In this document: piece by piece, positions 1-12,167 of the stretch
Position numbering within the stretch: the first letter of the stretch is position 1
Layout: every line of letters begins with the position of its first letter
Assembly (NCBI RefSeq): GCF_000754805.1
Contig: NZ_KN150731.1
Coordinates: 1,010,492-1,074,491 of the forward strand
Direction of reading: 5' to 3'
Length of the DNA: 64,000 bases
Source of the DNA: Yersinia frederiksenii ATCC 33641
Lineage (GTDB): Bacteria; Pseudomonadota; Gammaproteobacteria; Enterobacterales; Enterobacteriaceae
Position numbers and translations under genes: made by a program
The notes under the pieces: model-generated
What the model saw: the letters and a program-made list of their open reading frames with translations, nothing else
Databases searched by the model: none
What the model was told of the DNA's origin: nothing

Positions 1-2
1 GG

Positions 3-518
3 TCAAGTTTGTCTCCACTTAATTGGTTCAGTGGCAGCAGCAGTATGCAGGTTACTGATAATGGTGTCGGTGGGATCACCGCCAGCACACCACTGACAGA
101 GAGTGACATTAAAGAAGGTCTGAAAGGCGATTATCGGTTGCGTAGTGGTATGGCAACTAATGATGGCAAGCTGGTATCTTTCTATCAGGCAATGAAGGAA
201 GACCAAATCAAACTGGTTATTTCTGGCCAGCCGAAAGGCACGGTAGAGCGAATCGATGTGATGGATAAAAGTATTCCTAGCCAATGGGGTGTGACGATAG
301 GTACGCCATTTAGCGAGTTATATAAAAAAGCCTTTGGCGCTTGTCAAATGGGCACTGGCGATGATGCCGCACAGATAGAATGTGTTGCGCCAAACAGTTC
401 GCATGTTAGCTATTTATTTGATGGCGACTGGCATGGCCCAGAAGGATTAATGCCATCGGATGATACGCTGCAAAGCTGGAAAGTGAGTAAGATTATTTGG
501 CGTGCTAAAAGCGAATAA
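3..518 (+). CDS. yfeY: YfeY-like RpoE-regulated lipoprotein (DUF1131), 5' end outside window
   Basis: The reading frame is open from the left edge to a TAA stop and lies directly upstream of yfeX, as yfeY does in E. coli. Visible family signatures are DNGVGGITA near the start, a conserved middle (SQWGVTIGTPFSELYKKAF) and the C-terminal WHGPEGLMPSDD block. E. coli YfeY is about 190 residues and begins with an export signal. That part is missing here because the gene starts before base 1; the TTG at position 9 lies inside the mature protein and is not a start. The family is a sigma-E-controlled envelope lipoprotein of unknown activity. Identity rests on recalled family similarity and synteny. 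Confidence 0.85.
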   Translation, partial: SSLSPLNWFSGSSSMQVTDNGVGGITASTPLTESDIKEGLKGDYRLRSGMATNDGKLVSFYQAMKEDQIKLVISGQPKGTVERIDVMDKSIPSQWGVTIGTPFSELYKKAFGACQMGTGDDAAQIECVAPNSSHVSYLFDGDWHGPEGLMPSDDTLQSWKVSKIIWRAKSE

Positions 519-545
519 ATATTATTATCTTCTGGTAAATCCTAA

Positions 546-585
546 TTAAGGCGCAGGTTATCTTTAGCGCCTTAATAATATTTTT
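546..585 (+). terminator. Rho-independent terminator after yfeY
   Basis: A perfect 9-bp stem (TTAAGGCGC at 546-554 with GCGCCTTAA at 567-575) is followed by an AT-rich run ending in five Ts. It separates yfeY from yfeX, so yfeX probably has its own promoter in 586-704. No other feature is evident in that gap. Confidence 0.65.
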
Positions 586-704
586 ACACTCCTCGATGCC
601 CTATTTCCGTGCTCAATATTATTTTGCGCTGACGCAAGGTTATTTTTATCGCTTCAGTTATTATATCCAGCATAACCAATATCGATCTCTAGTAAGGAAA
701 GAAT

Positions 705-1610
705 ATGACTCAAGTTCAGAGTGGCATTTTGCTGGAACACTGCCGTTTTGCCATTTTTATGGAAGCAAAAGTGCAAGGTGAATTTGATGCTATTCGTCAG
801 GGATGCAAAAAATTCTGCCAGACATTAGAAGGATTACAGCAAAAATTCCCCAATGAACATTTGGGTGCGGTTATTGCTTTCGGTTCAGATGTTTGGCATG
901 ACTTATCGAATGGTAAGGGTGCAAAAGAGTTAAAGCCTTTTGTCCCCTTGGGTAAAGCGCCAATAATAGCTCCTGCTACTCAACGTGATTTATTGATTCA
1001 TATTCAGTCACTGCGGCAGGATATCAACTTTACCTTAGCGCAAGCTGCGCTGGCTGCATTTGGTGATGCGATTGCGGTTGAAGAAGAGACTCATGGCTTC
1101 CGCTGGGTGGAAGAGCGGGATTTTACCGGCTTTATTGATGGCACCGAGAACCCGCAAGGGGAGAGTCGTCCCGAAGTGGCGGTAATTGCAGAAGGTGAAG
1201 AGGATGCTGGTGGCAGCTATATATTAGTTCAGCGCTATGAGCATGACCTGAAAAAATGGCAACGTATCCCCGAGAGTAAACAAGAGCAAATTGTTGGGCG
1301 CACCAAACTAGATAGCCAGGAATTGGCTTCAGATCAGCGCCCGGATACTTCCCATGTTAGCCGTGTTGATCTTAAAGAAGATGGCAAAGGGTTGAAAATT
1401 CTGCGCCAAAGTTTGCCGTATGGAACTGCCAGCGGCAAACATGGCCTATATTTCATTGCTTATTGCGCGCGCTTACATAATATCGAACAGCAATTATTGA
1501 GCATGTTTGGCTCATTAGACGGTAAACATGATTTGTTACTCGGCTTTAGTAAGCCAGTCACCGGCAGTTACTATTTTGCGCCGTCACTGACCAAATTATT
1601 ATCGCTATAA
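705..1610 (+). CDS. yfeX: Dyp-type haem peroxidase YfeX
   Basis: 301 residues, against 299 for E. coli YfeX, and collinear throughout. YfeX is a cytoplasmic dye-decolourising peroxidase that binds haem. It oxidises porphyrinogens and dyes, and a disputed deferrochelatase role has also been proposed. The Dyp GxxDG motif appears as GFIDGTENP (about residues 142-150), carrying the distal Asp. The proximal haem histidine is in [10 protein letters not shown], and a distal Arg follows in [12 protein letters not shown]. The start chosen is ATG 705 (MTQVQSGIL), which matches the family N-terminus and is preceded by AAGGAAAG. An overlapping frame starting at 596 is not a gene. A terminator follows at once, so the gene is monocistronic. 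Confidence 0.95.
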   Translation: MTQVQSGILLEHCRFAIFMEAKVQGEFDAIRQGCKKFCQTLEGLQQKFPNEHLGAVIAFGSDVWHDLSNGKGAKELKPFVPLGKAPIIAPATQRDLLIHIQSLRQDINFTLAQAALAAFGDAIAVEEETHGFRWVEERDFTGFIDGTENPQGESRPEVAVIAEGEEDAGGSYILVQRYEHDLKKWQRIPESKQEQIVGRTKLDSQELASDQRPDTSHVSRVDLKEDGKGLKILRQSLPYGTASGKHGLYFIAYCARLHNIEQQLLSMFGSLDGKHDLLLGFSKPVTGSYYFAPSLTKLLSL

Positions 1611-1626
1611 TATCCAAGCGGATAAC

Positions 1627-1660
1627 AGAAAGGTCGGATATCCGGCCTTTCTATTTTTTT
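1627..1660 (+). terminator. Rho-independent terminator after yfeX
   Basis: A 12-bp stem with one G-T wobble (AGAAAGGTCGGA with TCCGGCCTTTCT, 1627-1652) is followed by a seven-T run at 1654-1660. It lies between convergent yfeX and nanA. The T run is on the plus strand only, so it serves yfeX. Confidence 0.85.
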
Positions 1661-1680
1661 GTGCCTAGCCATCACTTTAA

Positions 1681-2574
1681 TTAAGCAGGATAGATAGCAT
1701 CACGCATTCTATTTACCACCGTTTGTTTTTGTTCTTTGGTCAGTGCGCGCAAGGGCAGACGAGGGTTACCGGCATCAATACCGTGTAATTGCATCGCCGC
1801 TTTACCGGCGGCAACACCACCAAACTCGACCAACACCCGAATAAGCGCGATGACCTGATCCATACTGCGTTGAACTGCAGCTTGATTTCCCGCATTAAAA
1901 TCAGCAATGATCTTTTGGAACAATGGAGCGGCATAGTTATAAGTGCTGCCGACTGCACCAATAGCCCCGACTGCCAACCCACCCGGTAAATGTTCATCTA
2001 CACCAAATGGAATATCAAATTTGCCGCCACTGACCCGCAGGCAGCGCTGGAACTCATACAAATCCGCATTATTGAATTTAATCCCTGACAGATTTGGGAT
2101 TTTTGATTCTGCTTTGATCAGGAATTGTTCCATATCCAAATTCACGCCGGACATCCCTGAGTGATAGTAATAGAAACCTTTCGATGGAGCCGCCGCTGCA
2201 ATGGCTTGGCAATAGGCAATTAAATCGTCAATATTACCGGGCTTGAAGAAGCAAGGGCCAATCGCTGACGTGGCAAAGATATCCAGTGTTTCGGCATGGC
2301 GAGACAGGTCGACGGCATCTTTAATGCTCAATGCGCCAGTATGCAAGGTAATACTCAGTTTACCTTGCGCCGCTTTTACCCAGCGCTCGGCAATTTTTTT
2401 GCGCTCTTCAACCGAACAATGAATACCTTCGCCAGTGGTGCCACAAACATACACGCCTTTTACACCATCATTGACCAGATGCTCGGCAATTTGGTCGATG
2501 ACGGGATAATTAACTTCACCCAATTCATCAAAGGGAGTGTGCGGAGCGGCAATCAAACCTGTTAACTTTTTCAT
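1681..2574 (-). CDS. nanA: N-acetylneuraminate lyase
   Basis: 297 residues, the usual length of the family. It is a cytoplasmic class I aldolase of the DapA/NAL superfamily that splits N-acetylneuraminate into N-acetylmannosamine and pyruvate. The substrate motif GTTGEG is at residues 45-50. The Schiff-base lysine is K166 in LSGIKFNN, and the catalytic tyrosine lies in FYYYHSG (about 137). Start ATG 2574 has AAGGA six bases upstream. nanE follows upstream on the same strand after 51 bp, so the order of transcription is nanE then nanA. The sequence looks more like the Haemophilus/Pasteurella-type lyase than the E. coli one, as expected for the Yersinia nan cluster; this lineage statement is from memory. 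Confidence 0.95.
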   Translation of the reverse strand: MKKLTGLIAAPHTPFDELGEVNYPVIDQIAEHLVNDGVKGVYVCGTTGEGIHCSVEERKKIAERWVKAAQGKLSITLHTGALSIKDAVDLSRHAETLDIFATSAIGPCFFKPGNIDDLIAYCQAIAAAAPSKGFYYYHSGMSGVNLDMEQFLIKAESKIPNLSGIKFNNADLYEFQRCLRVSGGKFDIPFGVDEHLPGGLAVGAIGAVGSTYNYAAPLFQKIIADFNAGNQAAVQRSMDQVIALIRVLVEFGGVAAGKAAMQLHGIDAGNPRLPLRALTKEQKQTVVNRMRDAIYPA

Positions 2575-2625
2575 ACGCGTCCTTAATTAATCACAAAGGT
2601 GACCCTGAGGTCACAATAATAGCAA

Positions 2626-3372
2626 TCAGTATTCGGTCAGTTTTGTGGCTTGGCATTTTTCTAACCTGTTGCCAGATACCGCCTGTTCTTGGGGCGAGTA
2701 CTGCGCGATAGCATCACAGAACCAGCCGCAAATATGTTCAATTCGGGTAATGGCAGAGCCGACTGTCACTGCATAAGCACCCGCGGATATGGCGGCGGCG
2801 GCGAGGGCCGGTGAATGATAACGGCCTTCGGCAATCACTCGACAACCTGCTTGGGATAACTGTTTGACCAGCGCCAAATCCGGTTCGGTTGGCACTGGAT
2901 TTTGCGTATAACCAGATAGTGTGGTGCCAATAAAGTCGATGCCCAATCGATGAGCCAATAAGCCATCTTCAATGTTGGAGGCATCAGCCATTGCTAGGCA
3001 GCCAGTCGCCTGCACTCGCTGATAGAGCTCTTCAACCGATACTGGGCGAGGGCGGCAAGTAACATCAAAAGCGATAATGTCGGCACCAACGGCACTCAGT
3101 TCATCCACATCTTCCAGCCAGGGAGTAATTCTGACCTCGGAGTCGGGTAGGTCGCGTTTAATAATGCCAATAATAGGCGCATCGGTAATCCGACGTACCG
3201 CTGCTATATTTCTTATGCCTTCAACACGTAGACCAACTGCGCCGCCGTCCAGTGCCGCCTTTGCCATTGCCGCCACAATAGCGGGAGTATCCATGGCACT
3301 GCCGGGCACCGGTTGGCAAGAAGCGATCAATCCATTTTGGAGCTTGTGGCGGAGATTACTTGTGTTACTCAT
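2626..3372 (-). CDS. nanE: N-acetylmannosamine-6-phosphate 2-epimerase
   Basis: 248 residues from ATG 3372 ([11 protein letters not shown]). The frame stays open to 3447, but those 25 extra residues do not match the family and run into the operator region, so the internal Met was chosen. NanE converts ManNAc-6-phosphate to GlcNAc-6-phosphate, the step after NanK. It is a TIM-barrel protein with recognisable blocks: [12 protein letters not shown] near the N-terminus, [26 protein letters not shown] and [10 protein letters not shown]. The tail runs about 15 residues past the E. coli protein. It heads the nanE-nanA transcription unit, divergent from nanK. Confidence 0.93.
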   Translation of the reverse strand: MSNTSNLRHKLQNGLIASCQPVPGSAMDTPAIVAAMAKAALDGGAVGLRVEGIRNIAAVRRITDAPIIGIIKRDLPDSEVRITPWLEDVDELSAVGADIIAFDVTCRPRPVSVEELYQRVQATGCLAMADASNIEDGLLAHRLGIDFIGTTLSGYTQNPVPTEPDLALVKQLSQAGCRVIAEGRYHSPALAAAAISAGAYAVTVGSAITRIEHICGWFCDAIAQYSPQEQAVSGNRLEKCQATKLTEY

Positions 3373-3432
3373 AGTCAGGTCACTCGCAGTCAGGTTACAT
3401 ACGGTTTTTAGCTCCGTAAATTTTAACAAAAT

Positions 3433-3561
3433 GAAGCTTAACTCCAATAATGTTAGATCTTTTACTTTTAGGGTGCAACTCCAATTGCTTTAGTTAAAGG
3501 CTCTCTTTAGAAGTGATGGGAGTTCAACTCCAAATTAAAAATAATAATGGAGTTTTAATTA
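3433..3561. promoter_or_regulatory. Operator-like repeat array between nanE and nanK
   Basis: The 255-bp divergent gap holds a perfect 13-bp palindrome GGAGTTCAACTCC at 3519-3531. It also holds degenerate copies at 3433-3445 (GAAGCTTAACTCC) and 3470-3482 (right half AACTCC), and a lone GGAGTT half-site at 3549-3554, 30 bp after the start of the palindrome. The same palindrome plus half-site spacing recurs before nanT. The likely ligand is the RpiR-type NanR encoded in the cluster; that assignment is inference. Confidence 0.7.
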
Positions 3562-3627
3562 AAGAATTGCCATAGTTGTTCAGCTATCGTCATTTTATTT
3601 ATTACAAGTGCAAGAGGGTTACACCTG

Positions 3628-4506
3628 ATGGGAAAAGTGTTGGCACTGGATATCGGTGGAACAAAAATTGCTGCTGCAGTGGTGACAGAAAGCGGCATGT
3701 TGATTGGCCGTCAGCAAATTGCCACACCACGAGGTGGGGCCGCACAGCTGGCTATAGCGCTGGAAACTTTAATCGCGCCTTATCGGCATCTGGTTGATTT
3801 TATAGCTGTTGCCTCAACCGGCATTATCAGTGCCGGGCGTCTGACCGCACTGAATCCTGCCAATCTTGGTGGGCTGGCCGATTTCTCGCTGCAAGATTGT
3901 ATTCAATCAATTGCAGATTTACCTTGTGTGCTGCTCAACGATGGGCAGGCTGCCGCTTGGGCTGAGTATCAGGCTGTTAGTGATGATTGCGGCAATATGA
4001 TGTTTGTGACGGTTTCCACAGGAGTGGGTGGCGGCATCATTTTGAATAAAGAGCTGCTGGAGGGGAATCACGGTTTGGCTGGTCACATTGGCCACACATT
4101 AGCTGATCCCCATGGTTTGCTGTGTGGGTGTGGTCGCCGTGGATGTGTCGAAAGTGTGGCTTCTGGCACGGCTATTGGTGCTGAAACATTGGGTTGGAAG
4201 CAACCGGTAGCTGCTGCCAAAGTGTTTGAAATGGCTCAACTTGGCCATGTTCAGGCTGAAAATATTATCAACCGCTCCGCGACCGCCATTGCTCAGATGC
4301 TGGCAGATATGAAGATGGCACTGGATCTGGAGATGGTGATTCTGGGGGGCAGTGTCGGTCTGGCGGTGGGATATTTAGAACGGATTATTGGTGTGCAAAA
4401 AACATTACCAGAAATCTACCGCGTGCCTGTTCAGGCGGCTCATCATCGGCAGGATAGTGGCTTATTAGGTGCGGCATTGTGGGCCAGACATACCCTAGGT
4501 CATTGA
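3628..4506 (+). CDS. nanK: N-acetylmannosamine kinase (ROK family)
   Basis: 292 residues, cytoplasmic. It phosphorylates N-acetylmannosamine at O6 using ATP, between NanA and NanE. The N-terminal ATP-binding motif is [15 protein letters not shown] (residues 5-19). The catalytic Asp lies in LLNDGQAAA, and STGVGGGII precedes the ROK zinc signature ([21 protein letters not shown] in outline), with three cysteines and a His for zinc. Start ATG 3628 follows GAGGG. It is the first gene of a plus-strand unit with nanQ, 74 bp downstream, and is divergent from nanE. Confidence 0.94.
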   Translation: MGKVLALDIGGTKIAAAVVTESGMLIGRQQIATPRGGAAQLAIALETLIAPYRHLVDFIAVASTGIISAGRLTALNPANLGGLADFSLQDCIQSIADLPCVLLNDGQAAAWAEYQAVSDDCGNMMFVTVSTGVGGGIILNKELLEGNHGLAGHIGHTLADPHGLLCGCGRRGCVESVASGTAIGAETLGWKQPVAAAKVFEMAQLGHVQAENIINRSATAIAQMLADMKMALDLEMVILGGSVGLAVGYLERIIGVQKTLPEIYRVPVQAAHHRQDSGLLGAALWARHTLGH

Positions 4507-4565
4507 CGTTGTAGCCAGCACCGGCACAACATTCATGATTTTTGGAACTCGATATTGATCAGTAA

Positions 4566-5045
<480 letters not shown>

Positions 5046-5102
5046 AACAGACTATGGTAATGATTTTCATATAATAATAACGCACGTAATCTTTGACATC
5101 TT

Positions 5103-5125
5103 CCCCGGTCCCCCGGGGTTTTTTT
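5103..5125 (+). terminator. Rho-independent terminator after nanQ
   Basis: CCCCGG (5103-5108) pairs with CCGGGG (5113-5118), and seven Ts follow. It isolates nanK-nanQ from nanR, so nanR must be transcribed from its own promoter in 5126-5241. Confidence 0.85.
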
Positions 5126-5241
5126 ATTGATCTCACCCGGTACCACGCTGCCATTTATCTTCACGAAGTGGGCCAATTATGTAATGATGCGCCCCATAAC
5201 TGTCTTCTATCCGTCAACTTTCTTTCCCTTGAGGTGTCCGC

Positions 5242-6120
5242 GTGAAAACTGGTGCTCCCCGTTTTAAGCCAGGTAAAATCCTTGATGCCTTGGGTGCGAT
5301 GCAAAATAGCCTAACCCGCTCAGCACAGCGTATTGCCGCGTATATTTTGGCTGAGCCTGCCAAAGTGACTCAGCTTTCCATTGCTGAGCTATCCTCGCTT
5401 ACGCAAGCTGGAGAGGCCACGATTATCCGTTTCTGCCGGACGCTGGGTTATAAAGGGTTTCAGGATTTCAAAATGGACTTGGCCATTGAGGTGGCGACTC
5501 GCCATAACAGTGAAAACAGTCTGTTAGATGCTGACGTGCAAGAGGGGGATGATACGCTGGCGATTGGCGCTAAATTGCAGTCGGCGATTAATAACGTATT
5601 GTCAGAGACACTCAACTTACTCTCTATCGAGAGTGTCGAGCAGGTTGTTAAATTGCTGCGTCCAGCCGATCGCATCTGTATTTTTGGTGTCGGTTCCTCG
5701 GGTATTACTGCGGAAGATGCCAAAGGCAAATTGATGCGCATCGGATTACGGGTCGATGCAGCGACCAATAACCATTTTATGTATATGCAGGCCTCTTTGA
5801 TGCACCCTGGTGATGTGGCAATCGGTATTAGTCATTCGGGGACTTCGGCGGAAACGGTGCATGCCTTGAAATTGGCCAAGCAAGCCGGTGCCACCACCGT
5901 GGCCTTGACACACAATATGGGGTCCACCATTACTGAGCTGGCAGATTATGTATTGATTAATGGTAACCGTCAGGGGCAATTGCAGGGCGACTCTATTGGT
6001 ACCAAAATCGCGCAATTATTTGTATTAGACCTGATTTATGCCTTGCTGGTTAAAGCGGATCCGGCCCAGGCAGAGAGCATTAAACGCAAAACCACTCAAG
6101 CTGTCAGCCAAAATGGATGA
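5242..6120 (+). CDS. nanR: RpiR/MurR-family regulator of sialic acid genes
   Basis: 292 residues from GTG 5242, after TTGAGGTG. An N-terminal HTH_6 domain covers about residues 10-85 (recognition region GEATIIRFCRTLGYKG). A C-terminal SIS sugar-phosphate isomerase-like domain covers about 130-275 (CIFGVGSSG, then GISHSGTSAETV). SIS-domain regulators usually bind a phosphosugar, here plausibly ManNAc-6-P or GlcNAc-6-P. Its place inside the nan cluster indicates control of nan genes. It is unrelated to E. coli NanR, which is of the GntR family. No GGAGTT palindrome lies just before this gene, so obvious autoregulation through that site is not seen. Confidence 0.85.
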   Translation: MKTGAPRFKPGKILDALGAMQNSLTRSAQRIAAYILAEPAKVTQLSIAELSSLTQAGEATIIRFCRTLGYKGFQDFKMDLAIEVATRHNSENSLLDADVQEGDDTLAIGAKLQSAINNVLSETLNLLSIESVEQVVKLLRPADRICIFGVGSSGITAEDAKGKLMRIGLRVDAATNNHFMYMQASLMHPGDVAIGISHSGTSAETVHALKLAKQAGATTVALTHNMGSTITELADYVLINGNRQGQLQGDSIGTKIAQLFVLDLIYALLVKADPAQAESIKRKTTQAVSQNG

Positions 6121-6293
6121 CCGATAATACATTCCTGCTGCAATACTTAGCCACTACGGCGGTGATATACCTCCCGCAGTGGTAAACCCCCTCCATCCGG
6201 TTGTTAGTCTCACTCTTTTCAGCATTTCGTCATCTTTGTCACGTTTTAGACACATTGTAATTGAAATAGCAGTTTGATCTTATACACTCAAAT

Positions 6294-6336
6294 GGAGTTT
6301 TACTCCTTTACTTTGTTTTATTTGGAGTTAAACCGC
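6294..6336. promoter_or_regulatory. Operator-like repeats upstream of nanT
   Basis: GGAGTTTTACTCC at 6294-6306 is a near-palindrome (one mismatch) and is followed exactly 30 bp later by GGAGTTAAACC at 6324. The same full-site to half-site spacing occurs before nanK (3519 and 3549). The rest of the 355-bp gap 6121-6475 shows no gene; a promoter must lie within it, since nanT is some 170 bp further on. Confidence 0.65.
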
Positions 6337-6460
6337 GAAAATATAAATGTGGCGATAACCGTCAGGTAGTGACAGATTAAGTGTTGTTAAACAATCAGTT
6401 GCTAGGGTTAAACCTGCCGCGAGGAAAACAGTTTCTGCCAGTTAAGTTAGCTGGTGGTAG

Positions 6461-8002
<1,542 letters not shown>

Positions 8003-8079
8003 ACGTTGTTATTGATGCGGCAAGGGGGAGCTTGCCGCCTATCTGCAGCCTCAATAACTGGGATAGGTCGAGGAGTATT

Positions 8080-8106
8080 GCCCAGCGCGGGTCGGCTGGG
8101 CTTTTT
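8080..8106 (+). terminator. Rho-independent terminator after nanT
   Basis: GCCCAGC (8080-8086) pairs with GCTGGGC (8095-8101), followed by five Ts. It closes the nan cluster before the cys operon. Confidence 0.75.
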
Positions 8107-8187
8107 ACTGGGCGAAGAACAGTATAGTAACCAGCTGACGACCTGCGTTGTGACTGGCTTAGAGCATTTGATACTTGAACATCACTA

Positions 8188-8308
8188 AACGGTATATAAA
8201 ACCGTTATAGGTATGCACCTAGTTATAAATACACTGAAGATATTAAAGCTCATCATTTGTAATGAATGGTAGATGCTTGGTGAATGAACTCAGTGAATAA
8301 GGTGCAGA
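8188..8308 (+). promoter_or_regulatory. cysP promoter region with two short inverted repeats
   Basis: The 8003-8308 gap has no gene. Besides the nanT terminator it holds AACGG-N9-CCGTT (8188-8206) and TAGGT-ATGC-ACCTA (8208-8221), then AT-rich DNA with TATAAA-like hexamers. CysB, the activator of cysPTWAM in enterics, would bind here. CysB sites are degenerate, so this is a location rather than a defined site. Confidence 0.4.
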
Positions 8309-9346
8309 ATGAAACAGACCTCAGTGACGAAAACTACCCGTAAAGGATTAACCCGTGCCGCCCTATTAAGCGCGTTAATTTTCAGCAGTGCAACAGTCTG
8401 CGCCACTGAGTTGCTCAACAGCTCTTATGATGTCTCCCGCGAGTTATTCACTGCACTGAATCCGGGTTTCCAGCAACAATGGGAACAACAAAATCCCGGC
8501 GACAAACTGACTATCAAACAATCCCATGCGGGTTCATCCAAGCAAGCGCTGGCTATCTTGCAGGGTCTGAAAGCCGATGTGGTGACCTATAACCAAGTGA
8601 CGGATGTGCAAATTTTGCATGACCGTGGCAATTTGATCCCGGCTGACTGGCAAGCTCGCCTGCCGAATAACAGCTCGCCATTCTACTCCACCATGGCTTT
8701 CCTGGTACGCAAGGACAATCCTAAGAATATTCACAATTGGGATGACTTAGTGCGCGAGGACGTCAAACTGGTGTTCCCGAATCCCAAAACCTCAGGTAAT
8801 GGCCGTTACACCTATCTGGCGGCTTGGGGCGCGACTCAGCAAGCCAATGGTCAGGATGAGGCTAAAACTCGTGACTGGATGAAACGCTTCCTGAAAAACG
8901 TAGTGGTATTTGATACTGGCGGCCGCGGGGCAACCACCACTTTCGTTGAGCGGGGTTTGGGTGATGTGCTGATCAGTTTCGAATCCGAAGTCAATAACAT
9001 TCGCAAAGAGTATGGCAGTGACAAATATGAAGTGATTGTTCCGCCGGTCGATATCTTGGCGGAATTCCCTGTGGCTTGGGTGGATAAAAATGTCGAGAAG
9101 AATGGCACTGAAAAAGCTGCCAAAGCTTACCTCACTTACCTGTATAGCCCACCGGCACAGCAAGTTATCACCAGCTTTAATTACCGCGTCTATGACAAAG
9201 CGGCAATGGAAGCGGCAAAATCCCAATTCCCGGAAACCAAATTATTCCGTGTTGAAGACCAGTTTGGTAGCTGGCCACAAGTGATGAGTACCCATTTCGC
9301 GACCGGTGGTGAGCTGGATAAATTGTTAGCGGAAGGGCATCAGTAA
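8309..9346 (+). CDS. cysP: Thiosulfate/sulfate-binding periplasmic protein
   Basis: 345 residues (E. coli CysP 338). An N-terminal signal peptide of about 33 residues (hydrophobic stretch [16 protein letters not shown]) is followed by the mature start [14 protein letters not shown]. It binds sulfate or thiosulfate in the periplasm and delivers it to CysTWA. Motifs shared with CysP/Sbp are [37 protein letters not shown] and [11 protein letters not shown]. It matches CysP better than Sbp, for example in [16 protein letters not shown] and its position first in cysPTWA. It overlaps cysT by TAATG. Confidence 0.95.
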   Translation: MKQTSVTKTTRKGLTRAALLSALIFSSATVCATELLNSSYDVSRELFTALNPGFQQQWEQQNPGDKLTIKQSHAGSSKQALAILQGLKADVVTYNQVTDVQILHDRGNLIPADWQARLPNNSSPFYSTMAFLVRKDNPKNIHNWDDLVREDVKLVFPNPKTSGNGRYTYLAAWGATQQANGQDEAKTRDWMKRFLKNVVVFDTGGRGATTTFVERGLGDVLISFESEVNNIRKEYGSDKYEVIVPPVDILAEFPVAWVDKNVEKNGTEKAAKAYLTYLYSPPAQQVITSFNYRVYDKAAMEAAKSQFPETKLFRVEDQFGSWPQVMSTHFATGGELDKLLAEGHQ

Positions 9347-10179
9347 TGTTGTCGGCATCCAGTAAACGGGTTCTGCCCGGATTTACCCTCAGTCTTGGGA
9401 GCAGCCTGCTTTACACCTGCCTGATCTTGCTATTACCCCTCAGTGCATTAGTGATGCAGGTCGGCCAAATGAGCTGGGCGCAATATTGGGAGGTGATTAC
9501 CAACCCTCAGGTGGTCGCTGCTTATAAAGTGACCTTACTGGCTGCGGGCGTGGCAAGTGTATTTAATGCGGTATTTGGCATGTTGATGGCTTGGATCTTA
9601 ACGCGCTATCAATTTCCCGGCCGCAGTTTACTGGATGGTTTGATGGATTTGCCATTCGCTCTACCCACTGCGGTGGCGGGGCTAACACTGGCGACACTGT
9701 TCTCCACCACTGGCTGGTATGGTGCCTGGTTAAACGAGTTCGGTATCAAAGTTTCCTTTACCTGGCTTGGGATTGCCGTCGCCATGGCTTTCACCAGCTT
9801 GCCATTTGTGGTGCGCACAGTGCAGCCGGTATTGGAAGAGTTAGGGCCAGAATATGAAGAAGCGGCAGAAACTTTAGGTGCCAGCCGCTGGCAGAGTTTC
9901 CGTTTAGTGGTGATGCCAGAACTGGCTCCCGCCTTGTTAGCAGGCACGGCATTATCCTTTACCCGCAGTCTGGGGGAGTTCGGTGCCGTTATCTTTATTG
10001 CCGGCAACCTTGCCTGGAAGACCGAAGTGACCTCGTTGATGATTTTCATCCGCTTGCAAGAATTTGATTACCCGGCAGCCAGTGCCATCGCGTCGGTGAT
10101 TCTGGCGGTTTCACTGGTGTTGCTGTTTGGGATTAACACCTTACAAAGCCGCTTTGGTCGGCGGATAGGCGGGCACTAA
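9346..10179 (+). CDS. cysT: Sulfate/thiosulfate ABC permease CysT (CysU)
   Basis: 277 residues with six or so membrane segments. It is one of two channel subunits of the CysTW-A2 importer. The EAA loop that docks on the ATPase is EEAAETLGASRWQSFRLVVMP (about 173-193), ending in the typical LGASRWQ block. Start overlaps cysP (TAATG) and the stop overlaps cysW (TAATG), implying translational coupling. Confidence 0.95.
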   Translation: MLSASSKRVLPGFTLSLGSSLLYTCLILLLPLSALVMQVGQMSWAQYWEVITNPQVVAAYKVTLLAAGVASVFNAVFGMLMAWILTRYQFPGRSLLDGLMDLPFALPTAVAGLTLATLFSTTGWYGAWLNEFGIKVSFTWLGIAVAMAFTSLPFVVRTVQPVLEELGPEYEEAAETLGASRWQSFRLVVMPELAPALLAGTALSFTRSLGEFGAVIFIAGNLAWKTEVTSLMIFIRLQEFDYPAASAIASVILAVSLVLLFGINTLQSRFGRRIGGH

Positions 10180-11054
10180 TGGCTGATATTTCAGAATTTA
10201 ACGGCGTGGCCCGCCCGCCAATTAACTGGGGTAAATGGACGCTAATAACTATTGGTGCGCTGTTTTCGTTTTTACTGCTGGTGATCCCGATGGTGTGGAT
10301 CTTTATCACCGCCTTCTCGAAAGGGTATGAGGTGGTGGTACAGAATTTAGTCGACCCAGATATGTTACACGCCATCTGGCTGACGGTATTGGTCGCGTTG
10401 ATCACTGTGCCGGTCAATCTGGTGTTTGGCGTGGTGCTGGCTTGGTTGGTAACCCGATTTATCTTCCCTGGCCGCCAGTTATTGATGACGTTAATTGATA
10501 TCCCATTTGCGGTTTCGCCCGTCGTGGCCGGTTTGATGTACCTGCTGTTTTACGGTTCAAACGGCATTGTCGGCGGTTGGTTGGACTCTCACGATATCCA
10601 ATTGATGTTCTCGTGGCCTGGCATGGTGCTGGTAACCGTTTTTGTCACCTGCCCGTTTGTGGTGCGCGAATTGGTACCGGTGATGATGAGTCAGGGCAGT
10701 CAGGAAGATGAGGCGGCGGTGTTGCTTGGTGCTTCTGGCTGGCAGATGTTCCGCCGAGTGACACTACCCAATATTCGCTGGGCACTGCTGTATGGCGTGG
10801 TGTTGACCAATGCCCGCGCTATCGGTGAGTTTGGCGCGGTATCCGTGGTATCTGGTTCTATTCGTGGCGAGACTTACACCTTGCCGCTGCAAGTTGAATT
10901 GCTGCATCAGGATTACAATACCGCCGGGGCATTTACTGCCGCCGCGTTATTGACTCTGATGGCAATCGTGACCCTTTTTCTGAAAAGCGGCCTGCAATGG
11001 CGCTTAGCACGCCAAGTGGTTCGTCTCGAACAGGAGCAAAAGCATGAGCATTGA
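10179..11054 (+). CDS. cysW: Sulfate/thiosulfate ABC permease CysW
   Basis: 291 residues, second channel subunit. The EAA loop is [22 protein letters not shown]. The hydrophobic segments and [11 protein letters not shown] block are typical of the molybdate/sulfate permease family. It overlaps cysT by one base and cysA by 11 bp, so the four transport genes form one tightly coupled unit. Confidence 0.95.
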   Translation: MADISEFNGVARPPINWGKWTLITIGALFSFLLLVIPMVWIFITAFSKGYEVVVQNLVDPDMLHAIWLTVLVALITVPVNLVFGVVLAWLVTRFIFPGRQLLMTLIDIPFAVSPVVAGLMYLLFYGSNGIVGGWLDSHDIQLMFSWPGMVLVTVFVTCPFVVRELVPVMMSQGSQEDEAAVLLGASGWQMFRRVTLPNIRWALLYGVVLTNARAIGEFGAVSVVSGSIRGETYTLPLQVELLHQDYNTAGAFTAAALLTLMAIVTLFLKSGLQWRLARQVVRLEQEQKHEH

Positions 11055-12135
11055 GATTGATAATATCAGCAAGTATTTTGGTCGCACCAAAGTACTGAAC
11101 AACATCTCACTGGATATTCCTTCTGGTCAGATGGTGGCTTTGCTTGGCCCATCCGGTTCGGGGAAAACAACCCTGTTGCGCATTATCGCCGGGCTAGAGA
11201 ACCAGAATGCCGGGCGCTTAAGTTTTCACGGCACTGACGTCAGCCGCCTGCATGCACGGGATCGGCGCGTTGGTTTTGTGTTCCAGCACTATGCACTGTT
11301 CCGCCATATGACGGTGTTCGATAACATAGCCTTCGGTTTGACGGTGTTACCACGGCGTGAGCGGCCGAATGCAGCGGCTATTAAGCAAAAAGTGGAACAA
11401 TTGTTAGAAATGGTGCAATTAGGCCACCTGGCAAATCGTTATCCTTCTCAACTTTCTGGCGGTCAAAAACAGCGTGTCGCTCTGGCACGTGCATTGGCGG
11501 TCGAGCCACAAATCCTGCTGTTGGATGAGCCTTTCGGCGCGCTGGATGCACAGGTGCGTAAAGAATTGCGCCGCTGGTTGCGCCAGCTACACGAAGAACT
11601 GAAATTCACCAGTGTGTTTGTGACTCATGATCAGGAAGAAGCCATGGAAGTGGCGGATCGCGTGGTGGTGATGAGCCAAGGCAATATTGAACAGGTCGGG
11701 ACGCCAGATGAAGTGTGGCGCGACCCTGCGACCCGTTTTGTATTGGAATTCCTTGGTGAAGTTAACCGTCTGAGTGGCGAAATTCGCGGGTCACAACTGT
11801 TTATTGGTGCTCATCACTGGCCGTTAGACTTAGCGCCAATGCATCAGGGCAGTGTCGATTTATTCCTGCGCCCTTGGGAGATGGAAGTCAGCACACAATC
11901 AAGTGACCGCTGCCCATTGCCGGTTCAAGTACTGGAAGTTAGCCCACGCGGTCACTTCTGGCAATTGACGGTGCAACCTATTGGCTGGCATCAAGATCCT
12001 ATTAGTGTTGTGTTGCCAGAGGGCAATATTGACGCCCCGGTACGCGGTAATCGTTACTATGTTGGCGGATTAAATGCCCGCTTATATTCTGGCGATCAAT
12101 TATTGCAACCCATTGCTTTAGCCCAAAGCGCCTGA
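11044..12135 (+). CDS. cysA: Sulfate/thiosulfate import ATPase CysA
   Basis: 363 residues. ABC ATPase domain in about 1-235: Walker [10 protein letters not shown] (35-43), Q-loop FVFQHYALF, signature LSGGQKQR, Walker [12 protein letters not shown] and switch His in [12 protein letters not shown]-terminal TOBE-like regulatory domain follows (about 280-355). It powers sulfate/thiosulfate entry at the inner membrane. The start at 11044 has AGGAG upstream inside cysW. Confidence 0.96.
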   Translation: MSIEIDNISKYFGRTKVLNNISLDIPSGQMVALLGPSGSGKTTLLRIIAGLENQNAGRLSFHGTDVSRLHARDRRVGFVFQHYALFRHMTVFDNIAFGLTVLPRRERPNAAAIKQKVEQLLEMVQLGHLANRYPSQLSGGQKQRVALARALAVEPQILLLDEPFGALDAQVRKELRRWLRQLHEELKFTSVFVTHDQEEAMEVADRVVVMSQGNIEQVGTPDEVWRDPATRFVLEFLGEVNRLSGEIRGSQLFIGAHHWPLDLAPMHQGSVDLFLRPWEMEVSTQSSDRCPLPVQVLEVSPRGHFWQLTVQPIGWHQDPISVVLPEGNIDAPVRGNRYYVGGLNARLYSGDQLLQPIALAQSA

Positions 12136-12167
12136 TAAGTTTTTCTTCTTTTTGTAGACACAGAATC